Assembly (NCBI RefSeq): GCF_020400605.1
Contig: NZ_JAINRD010000010.1
Span: 124,001-188,000, forward strand
Direction of reading: 5' to 3'
Length of the DNA stretch: 64,000 nt
Source of the DNA: Streptomyces aculeolatus
GTDB lineage: Bacteria > Actinomycetota > Actinomycetes > Streptomycetales > Streptomycetaceae
Below the pieces are notes generated by a model. That model was not told the origin of the DNA and searched no databases. It worked only from the letters and a program-made list of their open reading frames with translations. The translations under genes were made by a program, and so were the position numbers. Positions 8,107 to 17,500 of the stretch are shown here, piece after piece (position 1 is the stretch's first letter; every line of letters begins with the position of its first letter).

Positions 8107-9837
8107 CTACTCGACGAGTTTGCCGCGGGTGGAGACCTCGCGCATGAGGGAGGAGATCTCCTCGGGGATGTCGGGGACGCTCTCCCGGGTGATGCCGTCC
8201 GCCGGGGACCACACGAGGTTCACGCGGAGGGCCGGATCGGGGTCCGGGTAGTCGCTCCGGTTGTGGCAGCCGCGGGTCTCCCGGCGTTCCAGCGCCGCTT
8301 CGAGCGTGGCGCGGGCCGCGAGGACGGCGGACTTCAGGTCGAAGGCGTGCGCGAGATCCTGGTAGCCGGCGATGTCGGGATGGACGCCGACGGACCGCAT
8401 CCGCTCCTCGATCTCGTCGAGTTCGGCGAGTCCCGCGCGCAGCCCTTCCTCGTCGCGTACGACTCCGGCGTGCTCGGTCATGGTGTTGCGGAGGGCGCGC
8501 TGGAGGGCTCGTACGTTCTCCGGGCCGTCCGCGGTGAGGAGGTCGTCGATCTCCCGGCGGGCCCGGGCGACGGCGGCCGCGGAACGGAACTGGGCGGTCA
8601 GCGACAGCGCGTGGGCGGCGGCGGCCTGCCCGGTGATGCGCCCGAGCACCAGCAGTTCGATGAGGCTGTTCCCGCCGAGCCGGTTGGCGCCGTGCAGGCC
8701 GCTGGCGGCTTCGCCGATCGCGTACAGGCCGCGTACGTCGGTGCCGTGGTCGTCGGGGCGCACCAGGACTCCGCCCATCGAGTAGTGCGCGGTCGGCGCG
8801 ATCTCGATCGGTTCCCGGGTGATGTCCAGCATCTGCAGCTCCATGAGCAGCTGATACACCCGGGGAAGCCGCGTCATGACGGTCTGCCTCGGCAGGTGGG
8901 TGACGTCGAGCCACACGCCTCCGCCGGGTGTCCCCCGCCCCTCCTGGATCTCCGTGTAGGAGGCCAGGGCGACGCGGTCGCGGGTGGACAGCTCCATGCG
9001 GTCGGGGTCGTAGCGGGTCATGAACCGGTCGCCGGACGCGTTGCGCAGGATTCCGCCCTCCCCGCGGGCCGCTTCGCTGACCAGCGTGCCGGCGGCGTTC
9101 TCCGGCGCGATGAGGCCGGAGGGGTGGAACTGCACCAGCTCCGGGTCGCGCAGCCGCGCTCCGGCCTCCACGGCGAGGCGGAAGGAGTCGCCGGTGTTCT
9201 CGTCGCGCCGTGAGGAGGTGCGGCGCCAGATCCGGGTGTGGCCGCCCGCGGCCAGGATGACGGCGTCGGCGTGGATGAGGTGGCGGGTGCCGTCCGTGAG
9301 GTCGAAGCCGTAGGCGCCGAACACCGCGCCGTCGTGCACGAGGAGCCGGGTGATGTAGACGCCGTCCAGTACGGGGACGCTCAGCTGCTCCGCGCGCCGG
9401 ACGAGGGTGCGCTGGATCTCCAGGCCGGTGTAGTCGCCGGCGAAGGCGGTCCGCCGGAACGAGTGGGCGCCGAAATAGCGCTGGGAGATGCGCCCGTCCG
9501 ATTCCCTGGCGAACTGCATGCCGTAGCGCTCCAGGTCGTCGATGCCGCGGGCGGCGCCCCGGGTGACGAGCTCGACGGTGCGGGCGTCGGCGAGGAGGTA
9601 GCTCTCCTTCAGCGTGTCGGCCGCATGCTGCTGCCAGGAGTCCTCGGGGTCCATGGTGCCCAGGGCCGCGTTGATGCCTCCGGCGGCGAGGACGGTGTGC
9701 GCGTCGTCCCTGGGGCGTTTGCCGACCGCGAGGACGTCGACGCCGGCCTCGGCCAGCTCGATCGCCGCGCGCAGGCCGGCTCCGCCGGTGCCGATCACCA
9801 GCACCATGGTGGAAAGACGTCGTTCGGTGATAGCCAC
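8107..9837 (-). CDS. FAD-dependent dehydrogenase, SdhA/L-aspartate oxidase family
   Basis: A 576-residue flavoprotein of the succinate dehydrogenase/fumarate reductase/L-aspartate oxidase family. The N-terminal dinucleotide-binding motif is IGTGGAGLRAAIELAEAG. Further signatures are LAAGGINAAL, DPELVQFHPSG, TRDRVALASYTEIQEGRG, TAHYSMGGV and LYAIGEAASGLHGANRLGGNSL. No iron-sulfur or membrane-anchor subunit follows, and no nadA/nadC genes are adjacent, so the acceptor and exact substrate stay open. The gene is monocistronic, with a GTG start and GGAG about 7 bases upstream. Confidence 0.8.
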   Translation of the reverse strand: MAITERRLSTMVLVIGTGGAGLRAAIELAEAGVDVLAVGKRPRDDAHTVLAAGGINAALGTMDPEDSWQQHAADTLKESYLLADARTVELVTRGAARGIDDLERYGMQFARESDGRISQRYFGAHSFRRTAFAGDYTGLEIQRTLVRRAEQLSVPVLDGVYITRLLVHDGAVFGAYGFDLTDGTRHLIHADAVILAAGGHTRIWRRTSSRRDENTGDSFRLAVEAGARLRDPELVQFHPSGLIAPENAAGTLVSEAARGEGGILRNASGDRFMTRYDPDRMELSTRDRVALASYTEIQEGRGTPGGGVWLDVTHLPRQTVMTRLPRVYQLLMELQMLDITREPIEIAPTAHYSMGGVLVRPDDHGTDVRGLYAIGEAASGLHGANRLGGNSLIELLVLGRITGQAAAAHALSLTAQFRSAAAVARARREIDDLLTADGPENVRALQRALRNTMTEHAGVVRDEEGLRAGLAELDEIEERMRSVGVHPDIAGYQDLAHAFDLKSAVLAARATLEAALERRETRGCHNRSDYPDPDPALRVNLVWSPADGITRESVPDIPEEISSLMREVSTRGKLVE

Positions 9838-10020
9838 GGTCCACTCCGATTGCCCGGGGTCGTCAGCCGGCAGGACCGAGTCGCCGTTCGGTCGCTGACA
9901 CCGTTGGTATCCGATGTACGGACCGGCACCGGGCCGGACACGCGGGCGGTTCGCGGCCGGATGCCGCTTGCGGCACCGCCGGCGGCCGCGGCCCGGGCCC
10001 GCGGCGGGCGGCGCCGTCCG

Positions 10021-10395
10021 TCAGCGGGTGCGGCGGTGGGCGGCGTCGGCGCAGGGTACGCACGTGGTCGCCTCGGGGCGGATCTCCAGCCGTTCGGCCG
10101 GGATCGCCTTGCCGCAGACCCGGCAGACACCGTACTCGTCGTCGTCCAGGCGGCGGAGTGCCGCGTCCAGCTCTTCCAGGTGGGCGCGGGACTGCGCGAG
10201 CAGCGCCGCCAGGTGCTGGCGCTCGAAGGCGGTGCTGGACCCCTCCGGGTCGTGCTCGTCGTCCACCGCGACCAAGGCGTTCGCCTCGACGATCGCGTCG
10301 AAGTCACGGGACAGCGCCGCGATCCGCGCCTGAGTCCGTACGCGGTCGGCCGACAGCCGCTCGCGCAGCGCGGCGCGCACCGGCGAAGCAGCCAT
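10021..10395 (-). CDS. DksA/TraR-type C4 zinc-finger protein
   Basis: A 124-residue protein. The N-terminal two-thirds is helical and likely coiled (LRERLSADRVRTQARIAALS; LLAQSRAHLEELDAALRRLDD). The C-terminal zinc finger has four cysteines as CRVC and CVPC. This is the layout of TraR/DksA proteins, which bind RNA polymerase through the secondary channel, although the DksA acidic tip motif (DxxDxA) is not evident. ATG 10395 is preceded by GGAAGG. It is separated from the M23 peptidase by a strong terminator. Confidence 0.78.
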   Translation of the reverse strand: MAASPVRAALRERLSADRVRTQARIAALSRDFDAIVEANALVAVDDEHDPEGSSTAFERQHLAALLAQSRAHLEELDAALRRLDDDEYGVCRVCGKAIPAERLEIRPEATTCVPCADAAHRRTR

Positions 10396-10490
10396 GTCCG
10401 TGCCTTCCCTCGTCGTCCGTCGCCGCAAAGGACTGCCCATTGTAGACAAATCGGCCGAACAGTCCTCCTGTGCCGCGTCTCCGCCTCACA

Positions 10491-10525
10491 CCGGAGCCCT
10501 CCCGCGTGCCGCGGGAGGGCTCCGG
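10491..10525 (-). terminator. Strong stem-loop terminator
   Basis: A perfect 15-bp GC-rich stem (CCGGAGCCCTCCCGC with GCGGGAGGGCTCCGG) and a 5-base loop lie 22 bases beyond the stop of the M23 peptidase at 10547. There is no U-tract, as is common in streptomycetes. Confidence 0.75.
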
Positions 10526-10546
10526 GGCCGGGTTGCCGAGCGGCTG

Positions 10547-11647
10547 TCAGCTGGTGCGGTTGTAGATCGCCGTGCCGGGGCAGCCGGTGTAGCCGAGGCG
10601 GGCGCCGCAGCCGGTGTACTGGCTGGAGCCGTTCCACCAGGTCCAGCCGCCGATGGTGCGGCCGTTCAGCCAGGTGTACTGGCCGTTCAGGTTGGCGTCG
10701 TACGTGCGCAGACTCCAGTGCACGTGGGCGCCGGTCGCCGAACCGCCGGCGCAGACGTCGGTGCCGATGGTGCCGAGAAGGGCGCTGCGGCCGATCGACG
10801 TCCCGTTGTAGTAGGTCGTGTTGAACATGTGGTAGTAGTCCGTCGAGAAGCCGCCGGGGTGGATGACCCTGGTCCAGCCGCCGCCGGCACCGCACATCGA
10901 GGTCGCCGTGCCTTCACGGGACGAGCGGACCCGCCCGCTGGCGTTGCCGCCGGCGAAGTCGAGGCTGCTCCAGTAGCCGGACCCGCCGGTGTGGGAGTGC
11001 GGACCGCCGGTCACGGTCATGTAGTAGTCGGGCATCCACGGCAGCAGCAGCCCGCCGGTGTTGGCCGTGGCCCCCGTCGGTGACGCCTCCTTGTCCGGGG
11101 TCGCGGCGCGCCGCGCGTAGTCCGTCATGATCTTCCGCTCCGCCTTGCCGACCAGCGGCGACGTCGCCACGTGCGCGGTGAACTCGCGGTCGCCTTCGAG
11201 GCCGGAGACCCAGCGCCCGTTCTCGCGGTGGGCGAGGTAGAGCCAGCCCTCCGGCTGGCCGTGGACCGCGCGCGAGGCCTCGACGTACGCGACGCCGCGG
11301 GCCCAGCCGGCCGAGACGGTGCGGACGTCGACGACCACCTCGCGGCCCTCGGCGGCGAGTTTGCCGACCGCCTTCGCCGGGGCGAGGTCCTTGGCGTCGT
11401 GGGAGCGGGAGAGGACGTCGGCGGAGACGGCGTCGATCAGCGCTTTGCGGCCGGTGCCGAGGCGGTCGGCGACCTTGTCCGGCATCTTCACGGTGACACC
11501 GGCGGACGGCGCCCCGGCGGACGCCGGTGTCGCGAGCGGCCTTACCGCCGCTTCCGGGGAGGTCGCCACCGCCGAGGGCGCGGTGGCGACCAGCCCGGTG
11601 ATGGCGAGAGTGGCGAGGACGGTTCTCACGGACAGCCTGGAGAGCAA
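10547..11647 (-). CDS. Secreted M23-family metallopeptidase
   Basis: An exported peptidoglycan endopeptidase-like protein of about 366 residues. The N terminus is a signal peptide (TVLATLAITGLVATAPSAVA). The catalytic domain has the M23 zinc ligands: His and Asp in PHSHTGGSGYWSSLDFAGG and the HxH of GAHVHWSLR. A Cys-containing C-terminal segment follows (GCGARLGYTGCPG). Start uncertain: the frame opens at TTG 11647 without a good ribosome site, and GTG 11632 would give a tidier signal peptide. A second M23 protein of a different design lies at 60610-61575. Confidence 0.82.
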   Translation of the reverse strand: MLSRLSVRTVLATLAITGLVATAPSAVATSPEAAVRPLATPASAGAPSAGVTVKMPDKVADRLGTGRKALIDAVSADVLSRSHDAKDLAPAKAVGKLAAEGREVVVDVRTVSAGWARGVAYVEASRAVHGQPEGWLYLAHRENGRWVSGLEGDREFTAHVATSPLVGKAERKIMTDYARRAATPDKEASPTGATANTGGLLLPWMPDYYMTVTGGPHSHTGGSGYWSSLDFAGGNASGRVRSSREGTATSMCGAGGGWTRVIHPGGFSTDYYHMFNTTYYNGTSIGRSALLGTIGTDVCAGGSATGAHVHWSLRTYDANLNGQYTWLNGRTIGGWTWWNGSSQYTGCGARLGYTGCPGTAIYNRTS

Positions 11648-11756
11648 GGGTGGTACCCCATTTCCGTAGGCGAGGGCCCTGTCGGGTGTACAGGTGAGCG
11701 AGATTTTGACAGAACACGGTCAGGTCCGCGAGGCACCGAATTCAGCAGATATGCGG

Positions 11757-11770
11757 ATTGAACGTTCAAT
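11757..11770. promoter_or_regulatory. 14-bp perfect palindrome, possible operator
   Basis: ATTGAACGTTCAAT is a perfect 7+7 palindrome. It is AT-rich compared with its surroundings and lies about 110 bases upstream of the M23 peptidase and 48 bases past the end of the biosynthetic operon (stop at 11818). The symmetry suggests a dimeric regulator such as a TetR-type protein; no candidate regulator is adjacent. Confidence 0.4.
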
Positions 11771-11817
11771 GCACCTCTTACGCGGCATCTACGCGCGCTG
11801 CGCCGCCGGGCCGGTGC

Positions 11818-13374
11818 TCAGGGCGGATCCGGGAGGGCTGTCCGGTCCAGTTTGCCCGTGGGGGTGGTCGGGAGGGCGTCGAGGACGACGACGGTGGACG
11901 GGATCATGTACTCGGGGAGCAGGCGGGCCAGGTGGGTGCGGATCACGGACGGTGCGGGCGCGGTGCGGTCCCCTCGCGGGTCCGGACGGGGAACCACGTA
12001 GCCGACCAGCCGGTGTCCGCCGATCCCGCCCGGGTACGGCCGCGCGGCGACCGCCGCCTGCGCCACGGCGGGATGGGAGGCGAGGGCGGCCTCGACTTCC
12101 CCTGGTTCGATGCGGAAGCCGCGCACCTTCACCTGGTCGTCCGCCCGGCCCAGGAACTCCAGCGCGCCGTCCGGTCCGCGGCGCGCCAGGTCCCCCGTCC
12201 GGTACATCCGCGAGCCGGGCGGACCGTACGGGTCGGGGAGGTACGCCTGCGCGGTGAGGGCGGGGCGGTGCAGGTAGCCGCGGCTGACGCCGCCGCCTGC
12301 GACGTACAGTTCGCCTGCCTGTCCGTCGGGCACGGGCCGCAGGCCGCCGTCGAGGAGATGGACGCGCACGCCTCTCAGGGGGTGGCCGATCGGCGGCGCT
12401 CCGGGCCGCTCGCGGTCCAGCGCGGCGAAGGTGGTGTACACCGTCGCCTCGGTCGGCCCGTAGCCGTTGGTCACCGACGCGCCGTGGCCGCGCAGCCCGG
12501 CGGCCAGTTGCGCCGGCAGCGCCTCGCCGCCGACGACCAGCCGCACCCCGGCGACGGCTTCGGGAACGATCGCCGCCATGAGCTGCCACAGCGTCGGAGT
12601 CCCCTGCGCGAAGGTGATGCGCTCGCGGGCCATCACGGCGGCCAGGGCGCGCGGGTCGTGTACGGCCCGTGGGCCGGGGACGACGAGGGCCGCCCGGTGC
12701 AGCAGCGGGAGGAACATCTCCAGCACCGAGATGTCGAACGCGGGGGTCGTGACGGCCAGCATCCGGTCGTCCGGCCGGAGCGGGAAGCGGGTGCGTACGT
12801 CCGCGAGGAGGTGCGCGAGATTGCCCCTCGTCACCACCACTCCCTTGGGGCGCCCGGTGGAGCCGGAGGTGTAGAGGAGGTACGCGGCCGTGCCCGGCCG
12901 GCGGGCGCCGCCGCGCGTCCCGGCAGAGGGAGGGTCGGCGGGGTAGCGGGCGAGCCGCTCCTCCACCGCCGGGGTGCCCAGCGCGACGTACGGCAGCGTG
13001 CCCGCGTCCGCGGGCAGCGGGGCGCCGCCCGCGGTCAGGGCCAGCAGCGGCCGGGCGTCGTCGAAGAGTTGGCGGATCCGCTCGGCGGGATGGTCCGGGT
13101 CGACGGGCAGGTAGGCGGCACCGGTCTTGAGGACGGCCAGCGCGGCGGCGATCAGGTCGGCGGAGCGGGGCAGCACCAGGGCGACGAACCGCTCGGGGCC
13201 GGCGCCGTGTTCCAGGAGGAGCCGGGCCAGCCGGTTGACCCGTGCGTTCAGCTCGCCGTAGGTGGTCCGCCGCCCGTCGCACAGCACGGCCGGCAGGTCC
13301 GGCGCGTGGCGGGCATGCTCGTCGAGGTCCGCGTCCGGAAGCCGGTCGCCGACGCCGGTGTCCGCGTGGCTCAT
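11818..13374 (-). CDS. Free-standing NRPS adenylation domain
   Basis: A 518-residue stand-alone A domain with no carrier or condensation domain. All core motifs are intact: YLLYTSGSTGRPKGV (A3), NGYGPTEATVY (A5), YRTGDLAR (A7), GRADDQVKVRGFRIEPGE (A8) and TPTGKLDRTAL with the A10 Lys. It should form an aminoacyl-AMP and load a carrier protein in trans. My reading of the ten-residue pocket is DILQVGGVYK, partly like glycine codes (6 of 10 to DILQLGLIWK from memory), so the substrate is uncertain. Its ATG overlaps the alanine racemase stop (ATGA). Likely partners are the free PCP at 21830 and the module with a dead A domain at 34489. Last gene of the operon. Confidence 0.88.
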   Translation of the reverse strand: MSHADTGVGDRLPDADLDEHARHAPDLPAVLCDGRRTTYGELNARVNRLARLLLEHGAGPERFVALVLPRSADLIAAALAVLKTGAAYLPVDPDHPAERIRQLFDDARPLLALTAGGAPLPADAGTLPYVALGTPAVEERLARYPADPPSAGTRGGARRPGTAAYLLYTSGSTGRPKGVVVTRGNLAHLLADVRTRFPLRPDDRMLAVTTPAFDISVLEMFLPLLHRAALVVPGPRAVHDPRALAAVMARERITFAQGTPTLWQLMAAIVPEAVAGVRLVVGGEALPAQLAAGLRGHGASVTNGYGPTEATVYTTFAALDRERPGAPPIGHPLRGVRVHLLDGGLRPVPDGQAGELYVAGGGVSRGYLHRPALTAQAYLPDPYGPPGSRMYRTGDLARRGPDGALEFLGRADDQVKVRGFRIEPGEVEAALASHPAVAQAAVAARPYPGGIGGHRLVGYVVPRPDPRGDRTAPAPSVIRTHLARLLPEYMIPSTVVVLDALPTTPTGKLDRTALPDPP

Positions 13375-14534
13375 CGTGCCGCCCCCCGCCCTTCCGCGCC
13401 GCTCGCGTCCGCGCCGCCGCCGCGGTAGACCCGCGGGCTCCACGGGCTGATGCGGGTGACCGCCTCGTACACCGAGCTGCCCGACCACCCCGCGTACTCC
13501 TCTGCGCCGACCTCGGCGTCCCCGTCGGCGCCCAGGAGCACCACCCGGTCGCCGACCGCCACGTCGTCGTCTCCGCAGTCGACGACGGTGTGGCTCATCC
13601 CCACCGCGCCGGCGATCCGGCGCCGCCTGCCGCCGACGAGGAGGTGGCCGCGGTTGCCGAGCAGCCGGGGCAGCCCGTCGGCGAATCCGGCCCCGACGAC
13701 CGCCAGCGTGGTGTCGGCGTCGAGGCGGTACTTCAGGCCGTAGCCCAGGCGCTCCCCGCGGTCCGCGCGCCGCACGGCCACCACCGTGCCGTACCAGGCC
13801 AACGCGGGCCGCAGGCCGTCCAGATGCGGGACGGCCGGGCCGGGCCGGATGCCGTACAGCAGCGCGCCGAGCCGGACGAGGTCGAGCCGTGCGGCCGGGC
13901 GCGCCGCGGTGGCGGCGCTGCCCGCCGCGTGGCGGTACCGGGGGCGGACGCCGAGGGCGCGCAGTTCGTCCACCGCGCGGTGGAAGCGGTCGAGCTGGGT
14001 GTCCACGAACGGGTCCCGGGGGTCGTCGGCCAGCGCGAAGTGCGTCCAGACACCCTCGACGGCCAGGCCGTGCTCCCGCGCCAGTACGGCCAGCCGACCC
14101 GCGTCGCGGGCCGGCGCGCCCAGCCGGTGCAGGCCGGTGTCGATCTTGAGGTGTACGGTCGCCTGCCGGTCGGCCCGGTGCGCCGCGGCGGCCACCCGCC
14201 GCACGGTGTCCGCGGTGCTCACCGTCACGGTGAGGGCGTGGGCCACAGCGTCGTCCTCCTCGCCCGGCAGCGGGTCCGTCAGCACGACCACGGGCGCGTG
14301 CGGAACGCTCTCCCGGAGCCGGCGGCCCTCTTCCAGGTAGGCGACGCCGAGGCACGTGGCGCCCGCGGCCAGCGCGGCACGGGCGACCGGCGCCGCTCCG
14401 TGCCCGTAGCCGTCCGCCTTGACGACCGCCATCACCTCGGCGGCGCCGGCCAGTTCGCGGGCCAGGCACACGTTGTGCCGTATCGCGTCGAGGTCGACGT
14501 GCACCTCGCAGCGGGGGCGGGCACGGGACGTCAT
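13371..14534 (-). CDS. alr: Alanine racemase-type PLP enzyme
   Basis: A 387-residue fold-type III PLP racemase. The PLP lysine lies in AVVKADGYGHGA near residue 35. HLKIDTGLHRLG carries the usual carbamylated-Lys segment, and LGYGLKYRLD supplies the second catalytic Tyr. The region that normally reads GRVSMD is GAVGMSH here, which could hint at altered specificity. It sits in the biosynthetic operon with 4-base overlaps on both sides (NRPS stop/its ATG; its stop/A-domain ATG). It probably makes a D-amino acid for the NRPS, since no epimerisation domain is visible in any module. A resistance role (a second, drug-insensitive racemase) is an alternative. Confidence 0.85.
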   Translation of the reverse strand: MTSRARPRCEVHVDLDAIRHNVCLARELAGAAEVMAVVKADGYGHGAAPVARAALAAGATCLGVAYLEEGRRLRESVPHAPVVVLTDPLPGEEDDAVAHALTVTVSTADTVRRVAAAAHRADRQATVHLKIDTGLHRLGAPARDAGRLAVLAREHGLAVEGVWTHFALADDPRDPFVDTQLDRFHRAVDELRALGVRPRYRHAAGSAATAARPAARLDLVRLGALLYGIRPGPAVPHLDGLRPALAWYGTVVAVRRADRGERLGYGLKYRLDADTTLAVVGAGFADGLPRLLGNRGHLLVGGRRRRIAGAVGMSHTVVDCGDDDVAVGDRVVLLGADGDAEVGAEEYAGWSGSSVYEAVTRISPWSPRVYRGGGADASGAEGRGAAR

Positions 14535-17500
14535 CGCGCCTCCTTCACGCACACGGCGAGCGCGGCGATCGTCGGCCGGGCGAAGAGGTCGCGCAGCGGC
14601 ACCCGGACGCCGAACCGCCGCGTGATCCTGGCGAGGTACTGCGCGGCGAGCAGCGAGTGGCCGACCTCGAAGAAGCTCTGGTCGCGGTGCGCGGGCGGGA
14701 CGCCGAGCACCTCCTGCCAGAGGACGGCCAGGCCCTCTTCGACGTCTCCGGCGGGCTGCCGGTGCCCGGACGCAGGATCGGCCGCGGCCGGCCGCGGGGT
14801 GGGCAGCGCCGCGAAGTCCACCTTGCCCCGGGAGGTGAGGGGCAGCATGTCGGTGAGGACGATCCGGTGCGGCACCTGGTGGGCGGGCAGCAGTTCCGCG
14901 GCGTGTGCCCGCAGGGCGCCCGGCTCCGGTGCGGTGCCGGGCGAGGGTACGGCCCAGGCGACGAGCAGGTCCGCACGCGCCGCCACGGCCGCCTCCCACA
15001 CCTCGGGGTGCTCGGTCAGCGCTGCCTCGACCTCGCCGGGCTCGACGCGGTGGCCCCGGAGGTCCAGTTGCCGGTCCCGGCGTCCGGCGATCTCGACCGT
15101 ACGGTCGGGCCGGAACCGCCCGAGGTCGCCCGTACGGTAGCCGCCGCCCTCGAACGGCGAGTCGTCCAGCGCCGGGCCCGCTGCCGGAACAGAGGACCGC
15201 CCGCCCGCCGTGAGATAACCCAGTGCCAGATACGGGGACTCGACCACGACCTCGCCCAGCTCCCCCGGCCCCGCGGGCCGGCCCGCGGGGTCCAGCACGA
15301 GGATCCGGGCCTCCGCCGTTCCCCTGCCGACCGGCACGGCCGGCAGCCGCAGCCCGGCCGGTACCGGGAACGCCGCGGCGGCCTGCGGTGTCTCGGTCGC
15401 GCCGTACAGGTTGACCTGCTCGGCCTTCGGTGCCCACCGGCGGGCCTTCCGCAGGTGGCCCGCGTGCAGCGGGGCCGCGCCGAAGAACAGGTGCCGCAGT
15501 GCGGGCACCGGGCCCGCCTCCCGCGTGGCGAGCAGGTCCAGCAGGGGCGGCGGCAGATGGAGCACCGACACCTCCCGCCGGCGCAGCCAGTCGGCGAGCC
15601 GGGCGGACTCGCGGATGTCGCGTTCGTCGGGCCAGTGCACCTCACCACCGCACCGGAGCCCGGCGAACATGTCGCGCAGCACGGGATCGTGTCCCAGCCC
15701 GGAGAGGGCGCCGAACCGGTCGGCAGCGGTGAGCCCGAAGCGTTCGGCCTGCCAGTCGAGGAAGCGCACGAGCGGCAACTGCGCGCTCACCACGCCCTTG
15801 GGGGTACCGGTGGTGCCTGAGGTGAACATGAGCAGGGCGGGCGCGGTGAGTTCCGCCGCCGGCCGGGCGCCGGGCGGCCCGGGCGCGGCCGGCATCCGGC
15901 GGGGCCGCAGGACGGCCGTACCCGCGAGGTCGAGGTCCCCGCCGGCGCCGGACGGACCGGACTGGCCGGTCTCCCGCAGGTCGACCACCGCCACGGGCCG
16001 CAGTTCGTCCAGCCGCCGCCGCAGCCATCGCGCGGGGTACGCCGGGTCCAGCGGCGCGTAGACCGCCGCCTCGTGCAGGACGGCCAGGGCGGTGGCCTGG
16101 GTCCACGCGGACCGGTCGGCCAGGACGGCGACGATGTCGCCCCGGCCCACCCCGTGCGCGCGCAGGGCGCCGCTCACCGTGTGCAGGCGGCGGGCCAGTT
16201 CGGCGTACGAGCACTCCCCCTCGGCGTCGGTGGCGGCCCGGCGCCCGGGGTGGCGGGCGGCAGCGGCCAGCACCCCGGACACCAGGTCGTCCGGACTCCG
16301 CCCCGGGATGGCGGGCGCGGTTCCGGCACCGGTGCCGTGCCGCCAGTCGGGGGTACTCAGCGACGCCGCGGACAAGGGGGCGTCCGGTGCGTCGCAGAGG
16401 GTGCGTACCGCCTGGAGGTACTGGCGGGCGAGCCAGCCGATGCGCTCGGCCGAGTACAGGTCCGCGTTGTAGATGAACTGGCAGCGGAACTCCCCCGCGC
16501 TCTCCCACACGTAGAGGCTGAGGTCGAACTTGGCCGCCGCCTCGTCGACCTGCTCGCGCTGCCAGTGCACGCCGCCTGCGTCGAGGTGGTCCTCGCGCAG
16601 CAGGACGTGGTTGAAGAGCACCTGCACGAGCGGCGTCCTGCCGAGGTCCCTGTCGGGCTGGAGCACCTCCACCAGCCGCTCGAACGGCACCTCCTGGTGC
16701 GTACAGGCGTCCACGGTGAGGTCGCGGACGCGGCGCAGCAGCTCGCGGCCGGTGGGGTCGCCGGACAGGTCGAGCCGGAGTGCGAGGGTGTTCATGAAGA
16801 GCCCGATCAGGTCCTCGGTCTCCGCACGGGTGCGGCCGGCGACCGGGGTGCCCACCACGAGGTCGTCGCGGCCGCACTGGCGTTGCAGCAGCAGCCCGAA
16901 GGCGGCGAGGAGCGTCATGAAGACCGTGGCGCCCTCGGCGCGCCCGGCCGCGGCGGCCGCGCGGGCGAGCGGCGCCGGGACGTCGAGCCAGTGCGTCGCG
17001 CCGGTGAACGTCTGGAGGGGCGGGCGCGGGCGGTCGGCGGGGAGTTCCAGTACGGGCGGGGCGCCGGCCAGCAGGCCGGTCCAGTAGGCGAGTTGCCGGC
17101 GGAGGTCGGGGCTGCGCAGCCGGTCCTGCTGCCAGGCGGCGTAGTCCCCGTACTGGACGGGCAGCGCCGGGAGCGGGGGTGCGCCGCCGACGGCAGCAGC
17201 TTCGTAGCACCGCGCGAGGTCGCGCAGGGTGAGGTCCATCGACCAGCCGTCGCTGACGATGTGGTGCACGGTGACGAGGAAGAGGTGCTCGCGGTCGGCC
17301 AGCCGCACCAGGCGGGCGCGCAGCAGCGGTCCGGTGGCGAGGTCGAAGGGGGTGGCGACGTCCGCGGCGATCAGCTCGGCGGCGCGGCGCGTGCGGTCGG
17401 GGGCGGGGACCGGGCGCAGGTCGTCGACGGCCGTCGGGACGTCCCGCGGGGGGCGGAGGTACTGGCGCGGCTCCCCGTTCTCGGCGGCGTACACCGTGCG

